Source: Turicimonas muris (GTDB lineage: Bacteria; Pseudomonadota; Gammaproteobacteria; Burkholderiales; Burkholderiaceae_F). From it: a DNA stretch of 64,000 bases. This document shows, one piece after another, positions 55,204 through 63,927 of this stretch; position 1 is the first letter of the stretch; every line of letters starts with the position of its first letter. Location of the stretch: positions 1 to 64,000 of the forward strand of contig NZ_NHMP01000002.1 in assembly GCF_002221595.1 (NCBI RefSeq). The letters run 5' to 3'. Under the pieces are notes generated by a model. The model saw only the letters and a list, made by a program, of their open reading frames with translations. It was not told where the DNA came from and searched no databases. Made by a program: the position numbers and the translations under genes.

Positions 55204-56247
55204 TCAAAGATTCTTTTTGTAGAAATCCACGATCTTCTGCCACGGAATAAACTTGTCGTTATCGTATAAGTCAACATGATTGGCTCCGGAAACGATCACT
55301 AACTCTTTATTGTCACCCGTCAGCTTTTTAAATGCGTCTTGACTGAAATATAAAGAATGAGCTTTTTCTCCATGCATCATCATTACCGGACTCCGGATTT
55401 CATCGCTGTAAGCCAATATCGGCATATTCATGAATGACAGCTGGGAGGTTTTTGTCCATCCCTCGTTTGAATTCAGAGATCTTGGATGGTAACCGCGAGA
55501 CTGCTTGTAGTACTCCCAGTACTGTTTAACAAACAACGGCTCATCCCCGTTAAGCTTATCCGGAAGGCCGCCGGCTCTTTCAGGCGTACCCGTTAAGGCA
55601 TCCTTGGTTCTTTGCTTATTTAAGGCCTCTCTGAGCTGTTGTCTATCCTCAACCGTCATCGAATCAAAATAGCCTTTAGACAGCACTCTCGCCATGTCAT
55701 ACATAGTTGAAGTAACTGTGGCTTTAATGCGCGGATCATTGGCTGCCGCATTTAGAGCAAAACCACCGAAACCGCATACCCCAAGGATCCCGATTTTATT
55801 GGGATCCACATCTTTTCTTGTAGACAAATAATCAACTGCGGCACTGAAGTCCTCGGTATTGATGTCAGGAGAAGCCACTGCTCTGGCCTCACCTCCGCTT
55901 TCGCCTGTAAATGACGGATCAAAAGCCAAAGTAATAAATCCGTTTTCAGCCAGCCTCTGAGCATACCTTCCTGAAGCCTGTTCCTTCACAGCTCCAAATG
56001 GTCCGGACACAGCAACCGCGGGCAACTGAGTTTTGTTGCTCTTTGGAATATACAGGTCTCCAACTAGCGGAACACCATAACGATTTTTAAAACTGACCTT
56101 AACACACTCAACTTTGTCACTTTGAGGAAAGGTCTTATCCCATTTATCTGCCGTGTTCAACAATGTCACTTTCTTATCCTCTGCATAAGCTAATGAACCA
56201 AGAGCCGCAGTAGCTAAAGAAGCAACTATCAGATCTCGTCTAAACAT
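55204..56247 (-). CDS. Exported alpha/beta hydrolase
   Basis: I start at ATG 56247 (MFRRDLIVASLATAALG; GAGG 6 bases upstream), giving 347 residues with a signal peptide ending LAYA. The fold shows as GDLYIPKSNK, TLAFDPSFTGESGG, the nucleophile elbow ILGVCGFGGFALN and the late histidine in GANHVDLYD. The elbow has cysteine where serine is usual, as in dienelactone hydrolases. Substrate unknown. It is divergent from a LysR-type gene that probably regulates it. Confidence 0.85.
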   Translation of the reverse strand: MFRRDLIVASLATAALGSLAYAEDKKVTLLNTADKWDKTFPQSDKVECVKVSFKNRYGVPLVGDLYIPKSNKTQLPAVAVSGPFGAVKEQASGRYAQRLAENGFITLAFDPSFTGESGGEARAVASPDINTEDFSAAVDYLSTRKDVDPNKIGILGVCGFGGFALNAAANDPRIKATVTSTMYDMARVLSKGYFDSMTVEDRQQLREALNKQRTKDALTGTPERAGGLPDKLNGDEPLFVKQYWEYYKQSRGYHPRSLNSNEGWTKTSQLSFMNMPILAYSDEIRSPVMMMHGEKAHSLYFSQDAFKKLTGDNKELVIVSGANHVDLYDNDKFIPWQKIVDFYKKNL

Positions 56248-56344
56248 CTCAAACCTCAAAAAATTTTTCTAAAATTTTAAGAACGATTAAAATTTATATC
56301 CAATACTTATTTATTTGATAGAGATATAAGAAAAAGGCATATCA

Positions 56345-57256
56345 ATGGACATTCGGGCTTTGAAGTATTTTGTAAAAGTTGCAGATGAGAAGAGTTTTCT
56401 GAGAGCATCCGAAAAATTATTTACTACTCAGCCGAATGTCTCCCGAACTATTAAGCAGCTTGAAGAAGAATTGAATGTACAGCTATTTATTCGGCACGGA
56501 AAAGGAGTCTCATTATCCCAGGCAGGCATTTCATTGCTTAAACGAGCTAAAGTTATCGTTGAGTTGACCGATAAAGCGAAAGCAGAGCTCGCATCCGAAA
56601 CTATTCCTCAAATTAGCATTGCTGCTGGTGAGACAACCGCCATCGGCCCACTCGGAACGGCCTTGAAACAACTCAGAAAACAATATCCCCAAGCACTCCT
56701 GCACATCTATAGCGGCAACGAGGAAGAAGTTTGTACCAAAATCGATGATAGAACCTCTGATCTAGGAATCATTTTTGATTCCAAACGTCTTCATTCCTAC
56801 GACTACTACCGCCTCCCAAGACTAGAAAAATGGGCCTTGGTGATGAGAAACGACGCACCTTTGGCCAAGGAAAAATTTATTACGCCGGAAATGATCAAAG
56901 GTCTGCCGTTAATTCTGAGCAGGACTCTTCTTACCGTAAACATGCTTCCCGGTTGGCTAGGATATGGCATCGATCAGCTAAACATTGCTGCTACATTCAA
57001 CCTTGCGACAACTCCAAAATTTCTTATCCCCACCACCGAATATTACATGTTAACTTTCGGTGATATCGTGGTCGGTCCGGAAGAGAAGAACTTGACGGCA
57101 GTTCCCTTGAAACCTCCTCTCGAAAGTCCGATGTTTCTAATTTGGTCTAAAGAACTTATTTTTAACAAACCTCTTAAACTTTTCTTGGACTGCTTGGTGA
57201 AAACATTTCACGAACAAACCAAAGAAACACAAGAGAAGCCATTTTCTGTTGGTTGA
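56345..57256 (+). CDS. LysR-type transcriptional regulator
   Basis: The 303-residue protein has the LysR winged helix at residues 1-60 (MDIRALKYFVKVADEKSFLRASEKLFTTQPNVSRTIKQLEEEL). A type 2 periplasmic-binding-protein effector domain follows (LGIIFDSKRLHSYDYY ... EKWALVMRNDAPLA). The 97-base gap to the divergent hydrolase gene contains TTATATC (56294-56300) and GATATAA (56323-56329), an inverted pair that could be part of its site. The C-terminal tail beyond about residue 285 is unusually basic and polar. Confidence 0.9.
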   Translation: MDIRALKYFVKVADEKSFLRASEKLFTTQPNVSRTIKQLEEELNVQLFIRHGKGVSLSQAGISLLKRAKVIVELTDKAKAELASETIPQISIAAGETTAIGPLGTALKQLRKQYPQALLHIYSGNEEEVCTKIDDRTSDLGIIFDSKRLHSYDYYRLPRLEKWALVMRNDAPLAKEKFITPEMIKGLPLILSRTLLTVNMLPGWLGYGIDQLNIAATFNLATTPKFLIPTTEYYMLTFGDIVVGPEEKNLTAVPLKPPLESPMFLIWSKELIFNKPLKLFLDCLVKTFHEQTKETQEKPFSVG

Positions 57257-57352
57257 CAACTTCATAAAATTAACGCTTATCACATGGGATCTTAAAATCT
57301 TAAGAAGAATTCTCTCACGGCTTTTGAACCTTCTCATTACGTTTAAATCCGT

Positions 57353-57398
57353 CAAAAAAATCGAGAAGGAACCTCCAAACATTAGAAGCTCATTCTCG
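57353..57398 (-). terminator. Terminator after tetraheme cytochrome
   Basis: On the minus strand TCGAGAA (57398-57392) pairs with TTCTCGA (57366-57360) across a 25-base loop and is followed by TTTTTTT. The long loop lowers certainty. Confidence 0.6.
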
Positions 57399-57419
57399 AC
57401 GGACGGCTATCCTCTATTT

Positions 57420-57731
57420 TTATTTATGGCACTCTGCACAGTTATTAACCGGTGCTTCATGCATGCGGTGGCATAAAATGCACTCGCCGTTATGAGACAG
57501 ATTGTGAGGATTCACAGGTTTATTTAGATGTTTTGTTTTTTCTATCAACTGCTCTCTAGGATGGCACTGCAGACAAACTTTATCGGTCGGCTCCTTTGGC
57601 TTATTCATATCTGCGCCGTGGCAAATCACGCATTGCACGCCTTTTTGAACATGTTTATCCGCACCAAAGTCAGCTGCTTGAACCGTCGTTACCGTGCAAA
57701 GAAGAGCTAGCAAAGTCAAAACTTTTCTCAC
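57420..57731 (-). CDS. Periplasmic tetraheme cytochrome c
   Basis: The 103-residue protein has a signal peptide ending VQA (residues 1-19). Four CxxCH heme sites follow: CVICH, CLQCH, CILCH and CAECH, plus additional histidines as distal ligands. This is the small tetraheme cytochrome domain that feeds electrons to flavocytochrome-c-type reductases. The start is GTG. A decayed flavoprotein gene lies 50 bases upstream on the same strand, which suggests an old two-gene reductase operon. The cytochrome itself is intact and may now serve the flavoprotein at 60729. Confidence 0.9.
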   Translation of the reverse strand: MRKVLTLLALLCTVTTVQAADFGADKHVQKGVQCVICHGADMNKPKEPTDKVCLQCHPREQLIEKTKHLNKPVNPHNLSHNGECILCHRMHEAPVNNCAECHK

Positions 57732-57781
57732 AGTTACTCTTTTTTCTAGGGTTGGGCACCTAAGATGCCCAAGCTAATCGA

Positions 57782-58104
57782 TTATTTAGCTGTCTTAGCT
57801 GCATGTGCATGTTCGCCGGCAATCAAACCGCTGGCGACAACTTCACTGTGGCGAGATGTGGTACAACGCATCCTGCCCCAACCGCATAAAGGCCAGGAAT
57901 AGGTTTATCGTCAGCGTACCTAAGAACCTGGGAATTTGGATTGACTTCCAATCCTCCTTCCGTCTTGTAGATTCCGATATAAGCCGGAGCGCTGATGTAG
58001 TAAGGAACCTTCAAAGGTTTAAAGAAAGAGTTTGCAGTTACTCTGTTCTCAAAGAAATTCCGGCTCTCGGCAATTTCTTTGAATGGCTGATGCTTAAACT
58101 CCAA
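57782..58104 (-). pseudogene. Flavoprotein reductase remnant
   Basis: Only the C-terminal FAD-domain end of a fumarate-reductase-like flavoprotein remains: APAYIGIYKTEGGLEVNPNSQVL ... KPIPGLYAVGAGC. It then loses frame near 57857. In the next frame the expected ending TTSRHSEVVASGLIAGEHAHAAKTAK continues to TAA at 57782-57784, so a one-base deletion separates the two parts. Upstream of about 58050 the similarity fades and a stop lies at 58168-58170; the first 400 or so residues of the normal protein are absent. It is a dead gene next to its likely electron donor. Confidence 0.75.
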
Positions 58105-58258
58105 GAGGCAGAAAACAATTTGTGGAAAACGGTCTACAGAGAGTGCGGAGAACGATTCCCAATTGACTCAGAAGAGAACTTTCAGCCTGTCTAAATACCT
58201 TTATTTTTGATGTCTTTTTCTGAGCTGGATGGTTTATGAAGCTTTACTCGGATTTCTC

Positions 58259-58870
58259 TTACGAAAGTTTGCTTTGCATCAGCAGCTTCCTTAACTGAGC
58301 AAGATTAGAGATTCCTAGTTTCCGATAAGCGTTGGCTCGATGGGTCTCTATCGTCCGTTCACTGAGATTTAATCGACTTGCCACTTGGCAATTCATCAAC
58401 CCCATTGAAACCAGGTTAAGAACTTGTTTCTCACGCTGTGTAAGACATGAGATTTGTTTTTGAGCCGACTCTGCGCTGCCGGAGGAAGAACGGAGTAATT
58501 TTTGGTGTTTTTCTATTGTTTCGCCTACAGCTTGGAGAAGTTGGACGGCATCCACAGGCTTCTGGATTAAGTCATGAGCGCCGCCTTTAAAAATCTTGAT
58601 GGCCATGTCCAAGTCTGCATGCGCAGTCAAAAAAATTGTCGGCGGAGTCAGCCCTCTCGCTTGCAGAAGCTCCAATAACTCAACGCCGTTGATTCCCGGC
58701 ATCTTAAAGTCAAGGATAAGGCAGTCGCAGTCTTTTTCTCCGGTATTCAGATACTCTTCAGCTCGGAGATACATCTTAACTTGATAGCCTTCGTTTTCTA
58801 GAAGAAAGCGCAAGGCATCACAGTGGTCTGCATCATCATCAACAATACAAATAAGTTCTCTGTCGGGCAT
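58259..58870 (-). CDS. FixJ/TtrR-type response regulator
   Basis: The 203-residue protein has a receiver domain (acidic pocket IVDDDAD, phospho-acceptor D54 in LILDFKMPG, threonine in FLTAHAD, lysine in IQKPVDA). A LuxR-type helix-turn-helix follows at about 144-190 (LTQREKQVLNLVSMGL ... LSERTIETHRANAYRKLG). It starts one base after the sensor kinase stop, so the pair is co-translated. It probably activates the divergent reductase gene at 60729. Confidence 0.9.
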   Translation of the reverse strand: MPDRELICIVDDDADHCDALRFLLENEGYQVKMYLRAEEYLNTGEKDCDCLILDFKMPGINGVELLELLQARGLTPPTIFLTAHADLDMAIKIFKGGAHDLIQKPVDAVQLLQAVGETIEKHQKLLRSSSGSAESAQKQISCLTQREKQVLNLVSMGLMNCQVASRLNLSERTIETHRANAYRKLGISNLAQLRKLLMQSKLS

Positions 58871-58871
58871 C

Positions 58872-60617
58872 TTATCTTTCCAAAATTCTTAAGGAGAGGA
58901 CAGCCGTCACTCCGCCTTCCTTTCTAGCGTGCAGTACTAAGCTTCCTCCGTGATTTTCCATTATGTTGTTTACGAGAGAAAGTCCGATTCCCAGACCATT
59001 TTCTTTGTTGCTGCGAAGAGGAACGACAGCGGCCTGTAAATCAGCCTCAGAAACCTTAACTCCATTGTCTTTCACTTCGATTTCTGCAAAATCTCCGTTT
59101 CTTCGTACTGCCAGCTCTATTTTCGGGTCCTTGTGGTTTAACGACGCAAGAGAATCGGCAGAGTTTCGGAGCAAGTTCAAAATAGCGAGTTCAAACTCCA
59201 TCGGATTAGCGAACAGCCTGATATCTTCTGCGATGGAGACGATGACATTTCGACGGAAACGGCCGCTTTGTTTAAAGGCGTATAAGGCGTTATTCACGAT
59301 TTCTGTCAGGCAAATTTCCTGTTTCTCACTCCGTTTGCTTTTCGCATAATTTCTGACGCTCTGAACGATCTGCTCGGCTCTCTCGGCCTGAGTTACGATC
59401 TTGCTCAGAACTTCGCTAGATTGTTCAATGCTCCACTCGCCTCTTTCAAGCTTTCTTTGCAAGCCTTGAGCATAAAGCCGCAATGTAGAAAGAGGCTGCC
59501 TTAATTCATGAGCAATCATTGAGCTCATCTGGCCGATAATGCCTAACTTCTGAAGCGATTCAAACTTTGCTTCGGAATCTCTTGATCTTTTCTGAAGTAC
59601 TTGCTGGTGCTTAATTGATCGTTGAAGCTGACGAGTTTTCTTTCTTACCAAATAATTCAACAGAGCACTGTAACCGGCTAAGCAAATCAACAGCACCGTC
59701 AAAGAGAAAAACCAATGCTTGTATTCTTTGAAAAATGTTTTCAAAGACCATTCATTAAGAATAATGTACATGCCTTCTTTTAAGTCTTTGTATAGCTGAT
59801 CCGTTCCCGAGAAATTTGTAGCGATACTCCAGCGGTAGCCTTTCGAATCCGTAGGCATATCAAGAAGCGTCTTAAGGACATCTCGGGCCACCTCCGGGCT
59901 GGCACCCGGTGAAGAAGAAAAGGCCCAGTTCGGATAGGCAGGCGTCGAACGGACACAAGGCTTGCTTTCCAATACGTTAATCGGTTTTAGATCTTTTCGG
60001 AAAGGATGATCTTCTGGGTAGTTGTCTTCCAAAAAACAGCTTGGTACCGTAGCCACATCGCCTTCTCCCCGCAGTAAAGAAGCCAGGACGTTGTGACTGC
60101 CGGAGTCTAAGAAAATTTCTTTCGAAAAAAAATCCTTAGGTTTATATCCGTGCCGAGCTATCTCTCCGATTGGAACTACATAACCATAAAATCCTAAGGG
60201 TCGGTTGCCAACCAGAACCTTTTCTTGCATGTCGGCGATTGAAGATATTCTCGAGTCCTTTCTTGTAAGAAAAACTGAGCCGTAAGAGAGGTTCGGATTC
60301 GGAAAACGCTTAGAAGTCAAAGTTACCAAATCGCGCGCACCGTCTGCCTGGAGTCTCCGAGAAAGGCCGGTGGTTGAGATGAAAAAATTAACCTCTCCGG
60401 AAAAGATTTTCGAAACCAATTGATTGACGTGGATTAGGTCGAAAGAGACATTTTCTTTGCCGAATTTTTTTATCAATGCATCTCTTGTCTCATCGAAAAC
60501 CTGAGTGTGCTCTTTTTCGTGTCCTCCTTCCGTCATTCCTACGCGAATAAGAGGTTCTGCTCCTTGCGCAATTAAGGAGTAAACCAATAGAAACAAGAAA
60601 AAGAGCCGGAGGATCAT
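58872..60617 (-). CDS. TtrS-like sensor histidine kinase
   Basis: The 581-residue protein has a signal peptide and a periplasmic PhnD/TtrS-like binding domain (about 20-270: IRVGMTEGGHEKEH ... SYGSVFLTRKDSRISSIADM). One membrane helix lies near 305-325. A kinase core follows with the histidine box MIAHELRQPLSTLRL, the N box LLRNSADSL and GLGIGLSLV. TtrS senses tetrathionate; here the neighbouring target is a flavoprotein reductase, so the ligand is more likely that enzyme's electron acceptor. The periplasmic cysteines at VPSCFLE and KPCVRST may matter for sensing. Confidence 0.88.
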   Translation of the reverse strand: MILRLFFLFLLVYSLIAQGAEPLIRVGMTEGGHEKEHTQVFDETRDALIKKFGKENVSFDLIHVNQLVSKIFSGEVNFFISTTGLSRRLQADGARDLVTLTSKRFPNPNLSYGSVFLTRKDSRISSIADMQEKVLVGNRPLGFYGYVVPIGEIARHGYKPKDFFSKEIFLDSGSHNVLASLLRGEGDVATVPSCFLEDNYPEDHPFRKDLKPINVLESKPCVRSTPAYPNWAFSSSPGASPEVARDVLKTLLDMPTDSKGYRWSIATNFSGTDQLYKDLKEGMYIILNEWSLKTFFKEYKHWFFSLTVLLICLAGYSALLNYLVRKKTRQLQRSIKHQQVLQKRSRDSEAKFESLQKLGIIGQMSSMIAHELRQPLSTLRLYAQGLQRKLERGEWSIEQSSEVLSKIVTQAERAEQIVQSVRNYAKSKRSEKQEICLTEIVNNALYAFKQSGRFRRNVIVSIAEDIRLFANPMEFELAILNLLRNSADSLASLNHKDPKIELAVRRNGDFAEIEVKDNGVKVSEADLQAAVVPLRSNKENGLGIGLSLVNNIMENHGGSLVLHARKEGGVTAVLSLRILER

Positions 60618-60659
60618 ATCGGTCAGTTCGTAATTTTTTTTCTAGTCTATGAGGAGATT

Positions 60660-60686
60660 GTACTTAAGTACTGAATACTTACGTAA
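60660..60686. promoter_or_regulatory. Palindromes in TtrS/reductase gap
   Basis: A perfect 12-base palindrome GTACTTAAGTAC (60660-60671) is followed 7 bases later by the 8-base palindrome TTACGTAA (60679-60686). Both lie in the 111-base divergent gap. They are candidate binding sites for the response regulator. Confidence 0.45.
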
Positions 60687-60728
60687 TGGCACTCATACAA
60701 TCAAAACTACTCACCATGGAGAATGCTC

Positions 60729-62510
60729 ATGAACAACAAATTAGTCTTGCCTCTTGCCGCAGCGCTTGCTTTGGCTCTCCCTACCCTTCAAGCTGCACCT
60801 GCAGACGGCACCTACTCTGCCAAAGTTAACGGGCACAATGCTCCGATGACAGTTACCGTCAAAATCGTTAATCACAAAATCGACAGCATCGATACTTCTA
60901 AAAATCTTGAAACTATCGGAGTTGGTAAGCTTGCTCTCGACAAACTCTCAAAACGTATGGTGGAGACTCAGTCAGTTAACGTTGACAACGTGACCGGTGC
61001 CACTCTTTCATCCTTTGCTATTAAGAAAGGCGTTCGAGACTGCCTCACACAAGCTGGTACAGCTAAGAACGAATTCAACAAAAAAGTCGATACGTATCCA
61101 ACCAAAAATGAAACTATCGATACTCAGGTTGTCGTGATCGGCGGCGGCGGAGCTGGTTTGGCAGCTGCGGTATCTGCCGTCCAAAACGGCGCCAAAGTTG
61201 TTGTTTTAGAAAAACTCGGCTATCTTGGAGGCTCAACTAACGTCTCTGGAGGTGCTTTTAACGCTGTCGACCCAAAACGTCAAAAAGCAATGGGTATTGA
61301 AGACTCTGAAGACAAATTCTACGACCAGACCATGAAAGGCGGGCACAATGTGGGAAATCCGGAATTGGTCCGTTACCTTACCAGCAATGCCATGAGCTCT
61401 ATTGAATGGCTTGAATCCTTAGGTTCTCCATTCAAAGATAAAATCGGCACAGCTACAGGAGCTCTCTGGCAAAGAAGCCACTACGGTACTACCCCCTCAG
61501 GCAACCATTACATACGTACTCTTGAAAACTTCTTGGCGGAGCACAAAGACAGTGCAACGATTATTACCGATGCCAACGTTAAGAGCCTCATCAAAGATAA
61601 AGACGGACGGGTCATCGGTGCTGTCGCAGAAAACCACGGCAGGAAGATTACCGTAATAGCCAGCAAGGGAGTTGTTATTACCACCGGCGGATTCGGGGCA
61701 AACGTTGAACTGAGAAGAAGAGTGAACACAGGTGTCTGGAAAGAAGTTGATCTTGGCAAAGGAATCGGTGCTTCAACAATTCAGAAAGCAGCCCAAGGTG
61801 ATGGCATTGCCATGGGTAAAAAAGTTGGAGCTGAGGTCATCGGCATGTCCGACATTCAGCTGCATCCATGCGGAACCCCCGGAACCGGATTGATGGAACA
61901 CATCAGAACTTCCGGCAGAAACCGTCTGTTCATCAATGAAAACGGCGACCGTTTCGTTAACGAAGGTGCGGCCCGCGACACATTGTGTAAAGCTATTTTT
62001 GCCCAACCGCATTCCACCTACTGGCTGGTCGTCAACCATCTAAGATACCCGACCCGCGATACGCCTGATAAAGACGGCTCTACTATTGCCAATATGGCCT
62101 CTCTTGGGGCGGTTATTGAAGGCGCAACACTTGACGACTTAGCCAAGAAGACAGGAATGGATCCAGCAAAGCTTAAGGCTTCCGTTGATGAATATAACAA
62201 AGTAGCAAGCGGCAAAATTGAAAAAGATAAATACGGCTTTGTTGCTAACAACAAAGAAGATAAACCTATGACTGAAGGTCCTTGGTATGCCGTTAAGAAG
62301 GTTCCTACTGTCCACCACACCATGGGCGGCCTGAAGATCAATACACAGACTCAGGTTCTTGATATAGCCGGAAAACCAATTCCAGGACTTTATGCAGCCG
62401 GCGAAGTCACAGGCGGTATTCACGGAGCTAACCGTCTTGGCGGAAATGCTATTGCCGACATCTTTACCTTCGGACGACAAGCAGGTAAAGTAGCAGCAAC
62501 TGCACAATAA
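60729..62510 (+). CDS. FMN/FAD flavoprotein reductase
   Basis: I start at the second ATG (60729; GGAG 7 bases upstream), giving 593 residues. It has a signal peptide ending LQAA and an FMN-binding domain with the flavinylation-type motif NVTGATLSS near residues 95-103. An FAD-binding fumarate-reductase-like domain follows (VVVIGGGGAGLAAA near 134, ... TGGFGAN ... PGLYAAGEVTGGIHGANRLGGNAI). This layout is that of periplasmic reductases such as urocanate reductase and flavocytochrome c, which use organic terminal electron acceptors. It has no heme domain, so it needs a separate donor, perhaps the tetraheme cytochrome at 57420. The acceptor is unknown. Confidence 0.88.
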   Translation: MNNKLVLPLAAALALALPTLQAAPADGTYSAKVNGHNAPMTVTVKIVNHKIDSIDTSKNLETIGVGKLALDKLSKRMVETQSVNVDNVTGATLSSFAIKKGVRDCLTQAGTAKNEFNKKVDTYPTKNETIDTQVVVIGGGGAGLAAAVSAVQNGAKVVVLEKLGYLGGSTNVSGGAFNAVDPKRQKAMGIEDSEDKFYDQTMKGGHNVGNPELVRYLTSNAMSSIEWLESLGSPFKDKIGTATGALWQRSHYGTTPSGNHYIRTLENFLAEHKDSATIITDANVKSLIKDKDGRVIGAVAENHGRKITVIASKGVVITTGGFGANVELRRRVNTGVWKEVDLGKGIGASTIQKAAQGDGIAMGKKVGAEVIGMSDIQLHPCGTPGTGLMEHIRTSGRNRLFINENGDRFVNEGAARDTLCKAIFAQPHSTYWLVVNHLRYPTRDTPDKDGSTIANMASLGAVIEGATLDDLAKKTGMDPAKLKASVDEYNKVASGKIEKDKYGFVANNKEDKPMTEGPWYAVKKVPTVHHTMGGLKINTQTQVLDIAGKPIPGLYAAGEVTGGIHGANRLGGNAIADIFTFGRQAGKVAATAQ

Positions 62511-62885
62511 AAGCAATAGTTACCTAGATTTGATTTGAGTTATTTTGGCGCCCAAGAGAAATCTTGGGCGTTTTTTCTTAGAAAACCGTGCCAAAATAAA
62601 TCAATCAGATATATTGAAAGACTCACGCCTTTGAAAAATGAATTTTCTGGAAATTCGCCATCCAAATTCTTCACAAATTTGCATCACAACGGCCGGAAAT
62701 TGTTTTAAAAATTTCGATTTCTTTTCGATGAGTTGCAAAAAATCATCTATGCATAACTTTTACGGTGAGAATCCCTTGAGAAGACCGAACAATCGGCGCC
62801 CCAGCTCAAATCGTAAAAAACCGTTTTAGATAAATGAGTTATAATGATAGTTTGTCTAAAGATATGTCGTTCATGGAGGAATTTA
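62511..62885. other. Non-coding gap after the reductase
   Basis: After the reductase terminator this 375-base AT-rich stretch shows no convincing gene. A TATAAT at 62840-62845, 41 bases before the next start, is a possible -10 element for the DUF1801-like gene. Confidence 0.5.
62549..62576 (+). terminator. Terminator after flavoprotein reductase
   Basis: CGCCCAAGA (62549-62557) pairs perfectly with TCTTGGGCG (62562-62570), followed by TTTTTT. Confidence 0.92.
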
Positions 62886-63608
62886 ATGGAGCTCAAAGCC
62901 ACGACTGTAGGAGGTTATCTTAGAGAATTACCTGCCGATCGGCGTGTTGCCATGGCTCGCGTCTGCAGTATGATTAGACGTTCGGCTAGAGGCGTCCGCG
63001 AAAGCATGAGATATGGGCTCGCTTTTTATGAACTTCATGGTCCTCTTTTCGCCCTTGAATCAACAGAAAAAACAATGACTCTCTTCATTGCCGAGCCTTC
63101 TGTTGTTGAAAACTATAAAGACAACGTTAAGGGGGTTTTGACTGACCGCAGTGCCATTTGTTTTGACGACCTTAACCGTATCCCGCTCGACAGCCTCGAA
63201 AAAATTGTTCGTGATTCCGTCGCTGCCAGAAGAGAACGCGTAAAAACTACCCCGGCGCCGACACAAAAAGAACTTCTTGAACTCTGGAAAATCACCGAGG
63301 AAGAAGCTAAGGCTCCTCCTCCCATTGTTCGTATTCCAATGGGCAAAGATGAGGAAGAAGTTCAGCAGGAAGTTAAGGTCGAGGTTGAAGAACCAGAAAA
63401 GCCTGTTGAAATCTTGAGAGCCCCGACCTTCAAGGATCCGGCAATGACCGCGAGTTCTCAGCCGAAGAACCCGGCTCTTAAAAAAGTTGCTGCTCCGGCA
63501 AAAAATCCTATTCGCAGAAGAGCCCCTAGAAAAGCTGCTGCGGCCGAAGACACAACACCAAAACCAAAGAGAACCAGAAGAACAAAAGCGAAGACAGATG
63601 AAGAATAA
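62886..63608 (+). CDS. DUF1801-like protein with basic tail
   Basis: I start at ATG 62886 (GGAGG upstream; MELKATTVGGYLRELPADRR), giving 240 residues. The first 120 residues resemble the DUF1801 (YdhG-like) fold: YLRELPADRR, MRYGLAFYE, FIAEPSVVENYK and a closing helix. An acidic stretch (EEEVQQEVKVEVEEPEK) follows. The last 50 residues are a Lys/Arg/Ala/Pro-rich tail (RRRAPRKAAAAEDTTPKPKRTRR) like those of bacterial histone H1-like proteins. The tail suggests nucleic-acid binding. No function is known to me. Confidence 0.78.
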   Translation: MELKATTVGGYLRELPADRRVAMARVCSMIRRSARGVRESMRYGLAFYELHGPLFALESTEKTMTLFIAEPSVVENYKDNVKGVLTDRSAICFDDLNRIPLDSLEKIVRDSVAARRERVKTTPAPTQKELLELWKITEEEAKAPPPIVRIPMGKDEEEVQQEVKVEVEEPEKPVEILRAPTFKDPAMTASSQPKNPALKKVAAPAKNPIRRRAPRKAAAAEDTTPKPKRTRRTKAKTDEE

Positions 63609-63634
63609 AAAGTTGCATACTTTTTAAGCTTAAA

Positions 63635-63684
63635 AACTCTCGATTTCCCAAGGTAAGTTCGAACGGAAATCGAGAGTTTTTTTA
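63635..63684 (+). terminator. Terminator after DUF1801-like gene
   Basis: AACTCTCGATTTCC (63636-63649) pairs with GGAAATCGAGAGTT (63666-63679), followed by TTTTT. Confidence 0.9.
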
Positions 63685-63780
63685 TTGTGTATATTCTTTT
63701 CCTCATGGAACAATGGGGTAAGTGTCCGTTGTACTATTCACGTCTCTTTTTGTACTTTTTTTAATTCGTTTGTATTTACT

Positions 63781-63927
63781 ATGGACTCTCGAGAAAAGAA
63801 AAAACTCTGGAAGTGGCTCGTTGTCGCTGTGGCCTTGATTTTCTTTGCCTTTATGGCATTATTGCCCCTTCCTTGGGAGGAGGGCGATGATGTTCCGGCA
63901 CCGAATCCGAATATCACAAGTCCATGA
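63781..63927 (+). CDS. Small single-pass membrane protein
   Basis: The 48-residue frame MDSREKKKLWKWLVV... has a lysine-rich N-terminus and one membrane helix (about residues 11-30). A short acidic, proline-rich tail follows (WEEGDDVPAPNP). Its composition is that of a real small inner-membrane protein with the positive end inside. No ribosome-binding site is visible before ATG, so certainty is limited. No family is recognised. Confidence 0.45.
   Translation: MDSREKKKLWKWLVVAVALIFFAFMALLPLPWEEGDDVPAPNPNITSP

Noticed and set aside
57805-58194. Plus-strand frame over the flavoprotein remnant
   Set aside because: Most of it is antisense to the remnant. Its last 45 residues (EWLMLKLQEAENNLWKTVYRECGE) look protein-like and might be a scrap of another gene, but I cannot show this.
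62638-62829. 63-codon frame in the gap before the DUF1801-like gene
   Set aside because: No start signal, no family resemblance and low-complexity AT-rich composition.
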